A stretch of DNA of 64,000 bases from Bin127 sp965203505 (GCA_965203505.1 OZ241880.1:2604001-2668000), one strand, 5' to 3'; positions 26,336 through 34,785 are shown, numbered from the stretch's first letter. Notes: a model not told the origin generated them from the sequence alone. Program-made: numbers and translations.

Positions 26336-27757
26336 ATGCCCCCCCAACCCAACATCGCCTTCGGAACCGACGGATGGCGAGCCATCATCGGCGATGACTA
26401 CACCTTTGAAAATGTCCGCGCCTGCGCCGCCGCCGTGGCGTTAGATGTTCTAGCGACGGGTCAGCAACAACGCGGCGTTGCCGTCGGATACGACACACGG
26501 TTCCAATCAGCGCAGTTCGCTCAGTCCGCCGCGGAGGTAATGGCGGATCACGGTATACCTGTCTATTTGACTGATCGACCATTGCCGACGCCCGCACTCA
26601 GTTTCGCCGTTACAACCCACGACGCAGCCTGCGGAGTAATGATCACAGCCAGTCACAATCCGCCTGAGTGGAACGGATTCAAGGTGAAGTCTGAAGCTGG
26701 GAGTAGCGCTCCTCCGGAACAGGTCGACCGGATCGAAGCGCATTTGCCAGACGTAAATCCCCTCTCCCCTCCGCGGGAGAGGGTTAGGGTGAGGGGGAAC
26801 ATCCAAACCACCAACATGGTCTCCCCCTACCTAGACCAACTCTCTCGCCTAGTCGACATCGACCGCATAAAATCCGCCGGCATCAAAGTCACGGTCGATT
26901 CGATGCATGGTTCGGGTGCAGGAATCGTCGCGGCGTTGCTAGACGGCGGAACTACTACCGTCCAAGAAATACGAAGTGAGATAAATCCCGCCTTCCCCGG
27001 CATGAAACAGCCCGAGCCAGTGGAAGAGAATCTTCGACCACTCATCTCCAAGGCGCACGACACCGGGTTCGATGTCGGCGTCGCGACCGACGGCGATGCC
27101 GACCGGTTAGGAGTTGTGGCCGAGAACGGACAATATCTGACCACCCTCGAAGTCTTCTCGATGCTTTTCCACCACCTCAAATCGCGCCGAAACCTACCGG
27201 GTGGCGCGGCATGCACGATCACGATGAGCAGCATGATGGACCGCCTGGCCGAGCATCACGGCGTCGATCTCTTTCGCACGCCAGTCGGCTTCAAATTCGT
27301 CGGCCCCGCCATGCTCGACAACGCCTGCGTCCTCGGCGGCGAAGAAAGTGGCGGTTACGCCTTTGCCGGACACGTCCCCGAACGTGACGGCCCCCTCAGC
27401 GCGCTCTTCTTCCTAGAGAGCATGGCGATATCTGGTAAATCGCCAACCGAGCTACTTTCTGAAATCCACGAAATAACCGGCCCGCACACATTTAGGCGTA
27501 TCGACATCGAATTTACCGCCGACGAACGTGAACGCATCGCCGGCTCGGTCAATGGCGACTCGCCTACAAACTTGAGCGGCGTCGATGTAATCAAAGAAGA
27601 TAGACGCGACGGGGTCAGATTGGACCTGCGGGATGGTAGTTGGGGCGTCGTACGCATGTCAGGCACCGAACCTCTTCTCAGGATTTACGCGGAGGCTTCG
27701 ACAACGCAAACCCGCGACAGAATCCTCAACGACTTCCGAACCTTCCTAAACGTATAG
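26336..27757 (+). CDS. Phosphoglucomutase/phosphomannomutase family protein
   Basis: 473 residues. The active-site loop TASHNP is at 104-109 (phospho-Ser), the metal loop is DGDADR, the sugar loop GGEESGGYAF, and the C-terminal phosphate loop MSGTEPLLR. It interconverts hexose 1- and 6-phosphates. Residues 142-154 (PLSPPRERVRVRG) are encoded by a palindromic repeat at 26759-26797, so the link after the first domain carries a foreign insertion that kept the frame. A fossil of a related gene end lies at 28759-28938. Confidence 0.93.
   Translation: MPPQPNIAFGTDGWRAIIGDDYTFENVRACAAAVALDVLATGQQQRGVAVGYDTRFQSAQFAQSAAEVMADHGIPVYLTDRPLPTPALSFAVTTHDAACGVMITASHNPPEWNGFKVKSEAGSSAPPEQVDRIEAHLPDVNPLSPPRERVRVRGNIQTTNMVSPYLDQLSRLVDIDRIKSAGIKVTVDSMHGSGAGIVAALLDGGTTTVQEIRSEINPAFPGMKQPEPVEENLRPLISKAHDTGFDVGVATDGDADRLGVVAENGQYLTTLEVFSMLFHHLKSRRNLPGGAACTITMSSMMDRLAEHHGVDLFRTPVGFKFVGPAMLDNACVLGGEESGGYAFAGHVPERDGPLSALFFLESMAISGKSPTELLSEIHEITGPHTFRRIDIEFTADERERIAGSVNGDSPTNLSGVDVIKEDRRDGVRLDLRDGSWGVVRMSGTEPLLRIYAEASTTQTRDRILNDFRTFLNV
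26759..26797. repeat. Palindromic repeat inside the phosphohexomutase gene
   Basis: CCCCTCTCCC and GGGAGAGGG form a palindrome followed by TTAGGGTGAGGGG. This is a type of repeat common in intergenic regions of many bacteria; here it is translated in frame as residues 142-154. Confidence 0.7.
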
Positions 27758-27801
27758 CCTGGTCAAATGCCCTCATTGACGTCCACCTCCTTTTTCATGT
27801 A

Positions 27802-27940
27802 CCATTGAACCAATGGAACTAGTTTCTGCGTAGCGGCGGCTGGTTCAACCGATCGAGAAAAGTCGCATTAAGATGCGGATGTAGTCGATAGGTTCCCGGG
27901 GCTAGTTTCTGCGTAGCGGCGGCTAGCCCATTTTCTTTTG
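27802..27940 (+). ncRNA. Structured-RNA candidate: two covarying hairpins beside a DUF3800 gene
   Basis: Two hairpins share an identical 17-base loop (TTTCTGCGTAGCGGCGG) but have different stems: GAACTAG/CTGGTTC (27816-27822 with 27840-27846) and GGGCTAG/CTAGCCC (27899-27905 with 27923-27929). Between them a 10-bp stem with one mismatch (27847-27856 with 27885-27894) encloses CGCAT-TAAG-ATGCG (27864-27877). A further small hairpin lies at 27802-27816. The second loop hairpin is followed by ATTTTCTTTT, like a terminator. The U-G pair in the first stem works only if the + strand is the RNA. It lies just past the end of the convergent DUF3800 gene. Confidence 0.6.
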
Positions 27941-28669
27941 TTAGGGCAACACTATCAATCCACGCGCATCATCCGATCCACCATTCAGAAACTTGCTCCT
28001 TACAATTTCGAAGTCTTCCCTGTCTGGTTTTCCTGCTACGTGGCGTCCAATCGGCGTGACAACAAGGTCCGCAATCTGTAACCCAGCGATGTTTTCGGAT
28101 TTCGATCTTAGATCAAGTCCCTTGATTCTCTGCCTGATTTGACGGCCCGATATCTCTCCCGCCCCTCGCTTCAAATACCAATCCCAGTTGTCGTCGAGCC
28201 TATTGTCAAATTCCGGTTCGCGCCGTTCCGCAACGATCTCACCAAGTCCTCCCGTACGATGTACCTCATCATGAAAAACCTCGAGTAGAAATTCGAAACT
28301 TAGCGAGTAAAGGTCGAGCCTCCGATAAAAACGCCCCCGTAGGCGGTGCTTTTGCACCACCGCAGAGACTACGGTGTACTCAAGACGACGCATCAACGCA
28401 TTCAAATCCTCCAAAAACCGCTTTCTTGTCTCGCCATCTTGCAGGATCTCGAATTCGAGGCGGTTGCGCGTTATGTCGGCCGTGTGCAACACCGGGCTCG
28501 TGCTACCGAACCAAGACATCTTGAACTGATTGACCTCTTCTTCCATCACCGTGGTGGCATAACTTTCATCAACGATTACACCGCCCAGTACAAACACAGG
28601 GTAGTTCGGATCCATCTTCTTCAAATCATGGTTGCCTGATTCATCGAGATACATCAGCTTCCGGGACAA
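27941..28669 (-). CDS. DUF3800 domain protein
   Basis: 242 residues from TTG, with AGGAGGG six bases upstream. YLDESG at 7-12 is the conserved N-terminal motif, and GLQIADLVVTPIGRHV near the C-terminus is the second conserved block; the family is thought to have an RNase H-like fold with acidic residues at the active site (Asp9, Glu10 and the Asp of QIADL here). Function is not established; members occur in defence and mobile regions and several RNA motifs have been reported near such genes. An RNA candidate lies just beyond its 3' end. Confidence 0.85.
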   Translation of the reverse strand: MSRKLMYLDESGNHDLKKMDPNYPVFVLGGVIVDESYATTVMEEEVNQFKMSWFGSTSPVLHTADITRNRLEFEILQDGETRKRFLEDLNALMRRLEYTVVSAVVQKHRLRGRFYRRLDLYSLSFEFLLEVFHDEVHRTGGLGEIVAERREPEFDNRLDDNWDWYLKRGAGEISGRQIRQRIKGLDLRSKSENIAGLQIADLVVTPIGRHVAGKPDREDFEIVRSKFLNGGSDDARGLIVLP

Positions 28670-28758
28670 CGTAGCCCTCCTAATTCAAACAACAACGGGA
28701 CTCTGCAATCCGTCAATACTATTTTCACCCGCACGGTCAACCAACCCCCTCAACAACG

Positions 28759-28938
28759 ATGATCAGAACTTCGGGCAGACGAGACCGCGACAATCGCCGT
28801 CTCGACTTTTTGAACAGCCCTTGGGCTGAAATGCGCATGCCCGGCACCGAACACCTACTCCGCATCTACGCCGAAACCTCAACCGAACCCGGGCGAGACG
28901 CCATCCTAAACGATCTCCAAACGCGCCTCGCGGTTTAG
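28759..28938 (+). pseudogene. Fossil 3' end of a phosphohexomutase gene
   Basis: The frame reads MRMPGTEHLLRIYAET and on to a TAG at 28936-28938, matching VRMSGTEPLLRIYAEA at the end of the intact gene at 26336; similarity begins near 28783. The rest of the gene is gone. The DNA has diverged strongly from the intact copy, so it is an old paralog remnant, not a fresh duplication. It marks the far edge of the DUF3800/RNA stretch. Confidence 0.7.
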
Positions 28939-29080
28939 CGCCCCAGCGCCCCTTTCGTAGAACGAAAGGGGCGCGCACAAGCGAAGCGAGTGAGCGGGGT
29001 ATGCCCGGGGCGGCCATGGGATATGGTTTCCCCCGCTCGGCGGGGGAAATGTACGAAGGACAAAGGTGGCGTACCCCTAC
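28939..29080. repeat. Composite of dispersed repeats
   Basis: The 440-base gap 28670-29109 contains, besides the fossil above, a 13-bp stem hairpin with a 3-base loop (28946-28974) and then GTATGCCCGGGGCGGC and TTTCCCCCGC-GCGGGGGAAATG followed by GAAGGACAAAGG. The same order of blocks recurs at 60820-60990, and parts at 49549-49605 and 62597-62640. Confidence 0.7.
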
Positions 29081-29109
29081 GCTATCCTTAATACCAACTC
29101 ACCAACACC

Positions 29110-29418
29110 ATGATCCCCCTAGTCACTCAACACTCCGACGAACTAGCAGAAATCTGCCGACGCCACCACGTCAAGCGCCTAGAAGTCTTCGGCTCCGCTG
29201 CCGTCGGCGACTTCAACCCCGAAAAAAGCGACATCGACTTCCTAGTCGACTACCAGCTTTTGCCTCCAAGCCAACACGCCGACGCATACTTCGGACTCCT
29301 TGAAGACCTCCAATCCCTCTTCGGACGTTCAATCGATCTTGTCGAAGACAAAGCAATCGAAAACCCCTACTTCCGCGCATCCGTCGATGAGACACGCCAA
29401 CCCATCTATGGACGCTGA
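29110..29418 (+). CDS. mntA: MNT-domain nucleotidyltransferase antitoxin (MntA type)
   Basis: 102 residues with the minimal nucleotidyltransferase motif GSAAVGDFNPEKSDIDFLV (GSX10DXD with both catalytic Asp residues). In characterised pairs of this family the enzyme adds AMP to a Tyr of its HEPN partner and so silences it. The HepT-like gene overlaps its 3' end by 11 bases, the usual arrangement. Confidence 0.88.
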   Translation: MIPLVTQHSDELAEICRRHHVKRLEVFGSAAVGDFNPEKSDIDFLVDYQLLPPSQHADAYFGLLEDLQSLFGRSIDLVEDKAIENPYFRASVDETRQPIYGR

Positions 29419-29749
29419 AATCAAGACCTATCTAGCGGATATCAAACAAGCCGCAGAACGCATCATCGAAGTAACTCTCGACAAGTCGTTTGAGGAATTC
29501 GAGGGCGACTGGGTAGTCCGTGCGGCAGTCGAACGTCAGTTCCTCATCATCGGCGAAGCAACCAACGTCATCGCCGCCAAAGATGAAACCGTTGCCGACC
29601 TCTTGGGCGACTACCCCCAAATCGTCGGCTTCCGCAACATCCTCGCACACCGATACCGAGACATCCTAGACCGCACCGTCTGGGGAATCATCGAAAACAA
29701 CCTCCCACACCTGCTCCAACAAGTCAACACCCTCCTCAAAGACGACTGA
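29408..29749 (+). CDS. hepT: HEPN-domain toxin (HepT type)
   Basis: 113 residues from ATG 29408; an in-frame ATG at 29387 is also possible. The RNase motif RNILAHRY (R-X4-H-X-Y) is intact, including the Tyr that is modified by the MntA partner. Expected to be an all-alpha dimeric RNase acting on tRNA or mRNA. Forms a toxin-antitoxin unit with the gene before it. Confidence 0.88.
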   Translation: MDAEIKTYLADIKQAAERIIEVTLDKSFEEFEGDWVVRAAVERQFLIIGEATNVIAAKDETVADLLGDYPQIVGFRNILAHRYRDILDRTVWGIIENNLPHLLQQVNTLLKDD

Positions 29750-29851
29750 ACCCCAATCCTCAAAATCCCCACTTGTGGTGAGCCGCCGCCCCAGCTCCAA
29801 GCACGTCATTCCCCCGCCAATCGGCATTCCAGTCTGACTACCAAACGCCCA

Positions 29852-29875
29852 ACGAAGCCCCGCGATGGGCTTCGT
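29852..29875. terminator. Hairpin between convergent genes
   Basis: A 9-bp stem ACGAAGCCC/GGGCTTCGT with a 6-base loop lies between the HepT gene and the - strand gene ending at 29917. It could end transcription from either side. A degraded palindromic repeat precedes it at about 29806-29837. Confidence 0.45.
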
Positions 29876-29916
29876 CTTGCCCTGTGAGACAGCGTATGGG
29901 CCGTATCTCGCCAGTG

Positions 29917-30447
29917 CTATCGGAACATCCCAAGTAAATCGTGCTGATCGCTGTTTAGCTGCAAAGTCGCGTTACGCGTTGAAGGATAGATTCTGGCCTC
30001 ATCCCAGAGATAACGCCTGACGCTAGTAGCAGTGCCGATCTTGACTTTAAGTTGGGCAACCAACTCATGTGCGCCAAACAGATATACCGATTCGATAACC
30101 CACGGCTGGACGGTGCCTCTCGAAGTCGTAGGTTGCGATTTGGGACCTGTCAGCACTAAGTAATAGTCAGGCAAAGCATCTCGGTTTATGTCGAGCAACC
30201 CCTCGTCTTTAGAGTATTTCTTGACGTTCACTGACTTGCCTGCGAGCGCCCCACGCGTGAAACGACCGTCCGCGCCTTTGTGAGTCGCGGATTTGAACAG
30301 GTCGATGTCAAAGATTTTCGCCGCTACGAACTCTCCTAGATGACCTGAATGTGAAGGGCGGTCAATTATCGAGGAAATCTCATGCTCTATCGCGTTGCGT
30401 TGTTGCAACAGTTGCGCTAGGCGCCTTACTTTATCGTGATCAGTCAT
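29917..30447 (-). CDS. Hypothetical protein, possibly DUF6998-like
   Basis: 176 residues. An N-terminal helix (VRRLAQLLQQRNAIEHEIS) precedes HSGHLGEFVAAKIFDIDL and GALAGKSVNVKKYSKDEG, which I associate tentatively with a family of restriction-like proteins of unknown role. The order of acidic and Lys residues (E...D...K-X-K) would suit a PD-(D/E)XK-like fold, but this is a guess. It lies among toxin-antitoxin and DUF genes. Confidence 0.6.
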   Translation of the reverse strand: MTDHDKVRRLAQLLQQRNAIEHEISSIIDRPSHSGHLGEFVAAKIFDIDLFKSATHKGADGRFTRGALAGKSVNVKKYSKDEGLLDINRDALPDYYLVLTGPKSQPTTSRGTVQPWVIESVYLFGAHELVAQLKVKIGTATSVRRYLWDEARIYPSTRNATLQLNSDQHDLLGMFR

Positions 30448-30503
30448 CGATTCCTCAGGATTGTTATCTCATAATTGATCGCGGTCATTGAGTAGCATTG
30501 ACC

Positions 30504-30974
30504 TCAGAGTGTCGCCACCTTGGATCGAAACACATTGTCGAAGCACTCGATCACTTCACGAAACCACTCGAACTGATCCCGCCGATCCGATTCGTTCATG
30601 GGATCGGAATTTCGTTTGTGAGTGGCGATATATGCGGCTTTGTTCTGGCCACCCGCGAACCAATCCAAGTCGTAGCACAATTCGCCTTCAATCTGCTCAC
30701 GCATTCCGATCAGCGCGTCGAAACGTTTTCGCTTCTTTTCACCAGTGAGATAGAGACAAACCGTTAACACGAAGTCGTCGACCTTCATGAATGCGCGTAG
30801 TTGCACGTCGGTTCGTCCGATCGCAATTATTAGCTCATTCGGTGTGGTGATATGGGGGTTCGGTGTCTTGATCCTACTGCCACAGGTAGCCAAATAATCG
30901 CGGAACTCGCCCCAATACTGCAGTTGTTGTTCTTTGCGGTGGGTTACTGCTGAACCGTCCATATTTACATCCAT
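30504..30974 (-). CDS. DUF4268-like protein
   Basis: 156 residues from ATG 30972-30974; a longer frame from 31052 would run through repeat sequence and is rejected. The stretch LQYWGEFRDYLATCGSRI and the later YDLDWFAGGQNKAAYIATHK resemble DUF4268, a domain often found at the end of restriction or defence-associated proteins. It stands alone here. No strong ribosome site, so the start is uncertain. Function unknown. Confidence 0.6.
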   Translation of the reverse strand: MDVNMDGSAVTHRKEQQLQYWGEFRDYLATCGSRIKTPNPHITTPNELIIAIGRTDVQLRAFMKVDDFVLTVCLYLTGEKKRKRFDALIGMREQIEGELCYDLDWFAGGQNKAAYIATHKRNSDPMNESDRRDQFEWFREVIECFDNVFRSKVATL

Positions 30975-31302
30975 GTCACTTGGAGAACGTCGATTTTTTG
31001 AATCTAAATCACTAAACCGACATTCCGACTGCCGGGGGGTGTAGGGTGGCATACCCCTTTTCAGATAAATTCGCCATCAACCCTATATGCCCCTTAGCAG
31101 AGGAACTAGACGACGAGAAACTAACCAGCCGATCCACAAACACCGATACCCGCTCCATCGCCCACACTTCACCTCGAATAAACGCCACAAAACACCCCAA
31201 CAGCCATCATGCCGCTCCAGCGGCATCTAGCGGCATGATCGCGGCTATACAACGCCCAAAAACTCACCCCATCCCGGCAACTCCCGCAAGTTACGACGCC
31301 CC
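30975..31302. other. Gene gap with hairpin and possible decayed gene
   Basis: A perfect 11-bp hairpin (ATCATGCCGCT/AGCGGCATGAT, 31206-31239) lies in this gap. On the - strand one frame from about 31297 to 31012 reads like a membrane protein (WLLGCFVAFIRGEVWAMERV) but is interrupted by three stops, two of them TGA where Trp would fit; it may be a decayed gene. The evidence is weak. Confidence 0.3.
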
Positions 31303-32082
31303 CTAAGGCTCCATCACTTCGATGAAAATGGCCGATCCTTCTCCGAGGACGGAGATGCTACTCATTTCACCCTCGCCCGAGTAGACGACATCACCCATGC
31401 CGGAACGGACAACGTCGCCGCCAAGATGGAAACCGACGTTTCCGCGCAAAACCACCCACCACGCCTCTGATTCACCAGACATAGATGCCATCGGGCCGCC
31501 CGGCAGCACGTGCCACATATCGACGCGGTTCCGCTGGTCGAGGATCACGGTCTCTCGCCAATCTTCGTCCAATCCATGACGGTTGATCATGTATTCGAGA
31601 GGCGTAAAGATGCGATTCGGCGGCTCCCAGTGATCCTCCAACGGAATCGTTCGCGCTGGCTCCAGTCCCTTTAAGTCATGGTTCGAACCCGGCTTCCCGG
31701 TAACCATCCTCATACACATCTCGCCCTTCCAAGCCCTCGGGTCGTGCCGATAACCACTCGGAGCGACGATAATGTCGCCGAAATGTGCCAGAAACGGTTC
31801 ATACTCTCCGACTCGGTACCGCATTTCGCCGCCATAAGCGACCCACCACTCGTTGAAATCGTCATGTAGGTGGGGATCCCCGGGCGAACCGCCCGGCGAA
31901 GAGATAACTGCCATCCGGTTTCGAGAGTCCATGACCATCACACGTGACTTCGTAACCGCCGCGTATCCCCCGCCCGACCGTGCTATCTCGTCCAGCACTT
32001 GTCCTTCAACATCGGGCGCGTCAGGCCGAAGCGTATCGACGATATCTTCGTAGGTCACATGGCGAGCGTTGATCTCAGACAT
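31303..32082 (-). CDS. Bicupin-fold protein, tandem copy A
   Basis: 259 residues with two cupin-like halves. The first holds HLHDDFNEWWVAYGG, in which two His and a Glu could bind a metal; the second (ESEAWWVVLRGNVGFHLGG) lacks a clear His set. It is homologous over its length to the protein encoded at 32161, 78 bases upstream on the same strand. Reaction unknown; sugar isomerase or dioxygenase relatives are possible. Confidence 0.75.
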   Translation of the reverse strand: MSEINARHVTYEDIVDTLRPDAPDVEGQVLDEIARSGGGYAAVTKSRVMVMDSRNRMAVISSPGGSPGDPHLHDDFNEWWVAYGGEMRYRVGEYEPFLAHFGDIIVAPSGYRHDPRAWKGEMCMRMVTGKPGSNHDLKGLEPARTIPLEDHWEPPNRIFTPLEYMINRHGLDEDWRETVILDQRNRVDMWHVLPGGPMASMSGESEAWWVVLRGNVGFHLGGDVVRSGMGDVVYSGEGEMSSISVLGEGSAIFIEVMEP

Positions 32083-32160
32083 CTCAACTTCCGTTAGATT
32101 GTTTGCTTTCGAGTTCAGGTCTCAAGACTAAATCTACATTCGTAGCAGTCTAACAACCGA

Positions 32161-32949
32161 TTAGCAGGTCTCCGGATCTGCGACTTCCACGAAGATACCC
32201 GAACCCGGTCCAGTCGCGGTGATCGCGCTGAATTCGCCGTCGCTGGAGTAGATGACACTGCCCTTGCTCGCGTCGACCACATCTCCTGCGATCTCGAACC
32301 TCACGTTGCCCTTCAACACAACCCACCAAGATTCGGTGTCGCCGTTTACCGATTCGGCGGAGGATCCGGGCATCACGTTGAACATCTCGACACGGTTCCG
32401 CTGATCGAGCAGAATCGATTCTTGCCAGTTGGTGTCCACGCCATGGCGCTCGATCATGTACGGCAAGGGCGTCAAAACCCGGTTGGGAGGTTCCCAATCG
32501 GGATCCAACCTTACGGTTCGCGATGGCTCAATCCCTTTGATGTCGTGGTTCGAACCCGGTTTGGTGCAGACCAACCTCATGCACATGTCGCCGTACCATG
32601 GGAGCGGCGTGTGCCGGTATCCGCAAGGCGCGACGGCGATGTCTCCGAATGTGGCTCGAAACGGCGTATATTCACCAACCAGGAAGCCCATGACTCCACC
32701 GAACGCCATAAACCACTCATTGAAATCGGGATGGATGTGCGGGTCGCCGGGTGACCCTCCGGGTGACGTAATCACTGTGGCGCGGTTACGACTGTCCTTG
32801 ATCAGGATCCGGTTCGATTTGAATTCCGCGCCAAAATGATTGGAGAACTCTTTTTGGGGAGCGTCATCTGCGGCCGCATTCGACGCTTTCTCGCGGAGGT
32901 CGTTGACGATTTCGGCGTAGGATACGTGGCGTTGGTTGACTTCGGACAT
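32161..32949 (-). CDS. Bicupin-fold protein, tandem copy B
   Basis: 262 residues. First cupin half with HIHPDFNEWFMAFGG, second half with TESWWVVLKGNVRFEIAGD. Shared blocks with copy A include DSRNR, SSPGGSPGDPH and EPPNR.TPL.YMI.RHG, showing an old tandem duplication. The start is supported by the match of its N-terminus MSEVNQRHVSY to MSEINARHVTY of copy A. Confidence 0.75.
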   Translation of the reverse strand: MSEVNQRHVSYAEIVNDLREKASNAAADDAPQKEFSNHFGAEFKSNRILIKDSRNRATVITSPGGSPGDPHIHPDFNEWFMAFGGVMGFLVGEYTPFRATFGDIAVAPCGYRHTPLPWYGDMCMRLVCTKPGSNHDIKGIEPSRTVRLDPDWEPPNRVLTPLPYMIERHGVDTNWQESILLDQRNRVEMFNVMPGSSAESVNGDTESWWVVLKGNVRFEIAGDVVDASKGSVIYSSDGEFSAITATGPGSGIFVEVADPETC

Positions 32950-33024
32950 TGGACCTTCTCGTTCGGCGTGCGCGTTGAATTCAAAGCGAGTTTAACACCA
33001 GACCTGTTTCGACTTTGCCGGAGT

Positions 33025-33112
33025 TGGTGCCGAGAGTGGGATTCGAACCCACACGCCGTTTTACGGGCCGCGGGGTTTAAGCCCGCTGCGTCTACCGTTC
33101 CGCCATCTCGGC
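33025..33112 (-). tRNA. tRNA-Leu (UAA)
   Basis: Folds as a type II tRNA with a long variable arm. The anticodon loop CTTAAAC sits between GCGGG and CCCGC, giving anticodon TAA. The T arm GTGGGTTCGAATCCCAC is standard and CCA is encoded. Confidence 0.95.
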
Positions 33113-33232
33113 AATGCCCTTCGCCGACCCGATCCTCCACGCTTAAGATTCTAACTACTGTGTTTTCACGCACGCACGCGTTCACGGGGCGGGGTGAACC
33201 CACTCGGACGTGCCACGCAAGGGAGTCGGATT

Positions 33233-34135
33233 TTGGCAAACGAGAACCACACAACCGTAGGTATCATCGGCGGCACCGGATTGTACGACTTGGACGGATT
33301 CGAAGATGCCCAGTGGGTAGCGGTCCAATCGCCCTTTGGTGAGCCTTCTGACGAACTCTTGATCGGATATTTCAAAGGCCAACGCGTCGCGTTTCTGCCA
33401 CGACACGGACGCGGTCATCGCGTCTCACCCCAGCACCTAAATTACCGCGCGAACATCGATGTATTGAAGCGTGTCGGTGTAGATCGGATCCTGTCGTTCA
33501 GCGCGGTCGGATCGCTTAAGAGGGAGTTGGATCCGGGAAAGTTCGTGATCGTCGATCAATACATCGACAAGACCAGTGGACGGGAAAGTTCATTTTTCGG
33601 CAACGGTTTCGTAGCGCACGTGAGCATGGCTGATCCCGTCTGCTCAACTATGTGCGACGCGATCGAAGAGGCGTCAAAGACCGCCGAGATCGATGTCGTC
33701 CGTGGCGGCACATACATCGTTATGAACGGTCTTCCCTTCTCTACTCGAGCGGAATCGTTCATGCACCGCGAATGGGGCGGCGACCTCATCGGCATGACCA
33801 ACATGCCAGAAGCCAAACTGGCGCGTGAAGCAGAGATGGCGTACGCAACGGTCGCGATGGTGACCGATTACGACTGCTGGGTTGAGGAGCATGGCGATGT
33901 CACGACATCGATGGTGCTCGAATTCCTGCGCCAAAACTCCGAGAACGCAAAAAAACTGGTCGCGGCTGCGATCCCGATCATCGGCAAATTGCAAGCACCA
34001 TTTCCGTCCGGCGTCCACACCGCGTTGGAACATGCCATCGCCACCGCGCCCGCGTTTCGCGATCCTGAGATGGTCCGCAAATTAGATGCCGTAGCGGGGC
34101 GTGTGCTCGATAAAGAGGGATGGTCATCAGGATAG
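33233..34135 (+). CDS. mtnP: S-methyl-5'-thioadenosine phosphorylase
   Basis: 300 residues from TTG 33233, with GGGAG seven bases upstream; this places IGIIGGTGLYD-like sequence near the N-terminus as in relatives, whereas the GTG at 33194 adds an unrelated extension. The signature MTNMPEAKLAREAEMAYATV and the substrate Asp pair in TDYDCW are typical of MTA phosphorylases rather than general purine phosphorylases. It recycles methylthioadenosine from SAM-using reactions, complementing metK and ahcY at 22.9-25.4 kb. Confidence 0.92.
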   Translation: MANENHTTVGIIGGTGLYDLDGFEDAQWVAVQSPFGEPSDELLIGYFKGQRVAFLPRHGRGHRVSPQHLNYRANIDVLKRVGVDRILSFSAVGSLKRELDPGKFVIVDQYIDKTSGRESSFFGNGFVAHVSMADPVCSTMCDAIEEASKTAEIDVVRGGTYIVMNGLPFSTRAESFMHREWGGDLIGMTNMPEAKLAREAEMAYATVAMVTDYDCWVEEHGDVTTSMVLEFLRQNSENAKKLVAAAIPIIGKLQAPFPSGVHTALEHAIATAPAFRDPEMVRKLDAVAGRVLDKEGWSSG

Positions 34136-34158
34136 AGGCGTAATGCACAACTACTGCG

Positions 34159-34785
34159 TCACTCGTTAACGAAATGGAACCCCCAATTAGCTTCCACTGT
34201 CGGCTTGATACCCGGTTTAGGCGGCCTCACAATCCAAGAAGCGAAAACGTTTACGTACTCCTCCGATGCCGCGGCAACTGGCAAAACTGCCCAAGATGAC
34301 GTTTGTCCGTCGCTTATGAAACACCCGCTGTTCCGACCGCGGCATTCGAATCTCATGTCTGGTATCGTTATCCCTTCCTCAACTTTCCCGATCGGGATTC
34401 CAGTCTTAGGATCTATCTCATAGTAGATGTCAACAATCGCGTAATCGGGAGAAACATGTGTCCGGAATTCGATGATATTGGCATCCTTGCGGGATTGGCC
34501 TGCAGGCCAATTCAACTCGTCTGGTTCTTCAAGAAAAGTTGGGCCACCCATACTCGACCAATCGCCAACATCAAGTTGTGCCTGAATCTGAATCGATCTG
34601 TCCAAATTCACAGCGTACAGTTCTGGAACCGTTTCAGGAGGCGGGTCATGCAACGGCCCGTAACCAGAAACTTGGGACTTTGTTCCTACCGTCGGTAATC
34701 CTGGTTCTTCGCTGCAAGAACTCATGACTATCAAGACTGTCGCGACTGTGATCAGAGAAAACTTACGCTTTCGCAGATCTAGCAC
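34159..34785 (-). CDS. Lipoprotein of unknown function
   Basis: 208 residues. Signal peptide (SLITVATVLIVMSSC) with the lipobox MSSC, then a Pro/Glu-rich linker and a soluble domain with two Cys (FECRGRNSGCF) that may form a disulfide. No known domain recognised. Transcribed toward the phosphorylase gene. Confidence 0.7.
   Translation of the reverse strand: MLDLRKRKFSLITVATVLIVMSSCSEEPGLPTVGTKSQVSGYGPLHDPPPETVPELYAVNLDRSIQIQAQLDVGDWSSMGGPTFLEEPDELNWPAGQSRKDANIIEFRTHVSPDYAIVDIYYEIDPKTGIPIGKVEEGITIPDMRFECRGRNSGCFISDGQTSSWAVLPVAAASEEYVNVFASWIVRPPKPGIKPTVEANWGFHFVNE

Noticed and set aside
27819..27924. Two 23-base direct repeats considered as a CRISPR remnant
   Set aside because: Only two copies, spaced 83 bases apart, with flanks that pair to form hairpins and no cas genes; an RNA structure explains them better.
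31012..31300. Reassignment of TGA as Trp, suggested by a membrane-like frame with two internal TGA codons
   Set aside because: Many other genes here end in TGA at the expected place, and the frame also has a TAA. A decayed gene or chance is more likely.
32836..33342. Open frame running through tRNA-Leu
   Set aside because: It overlaps a clear tRNA gene and parts of two well-supported protein genes in other frames.
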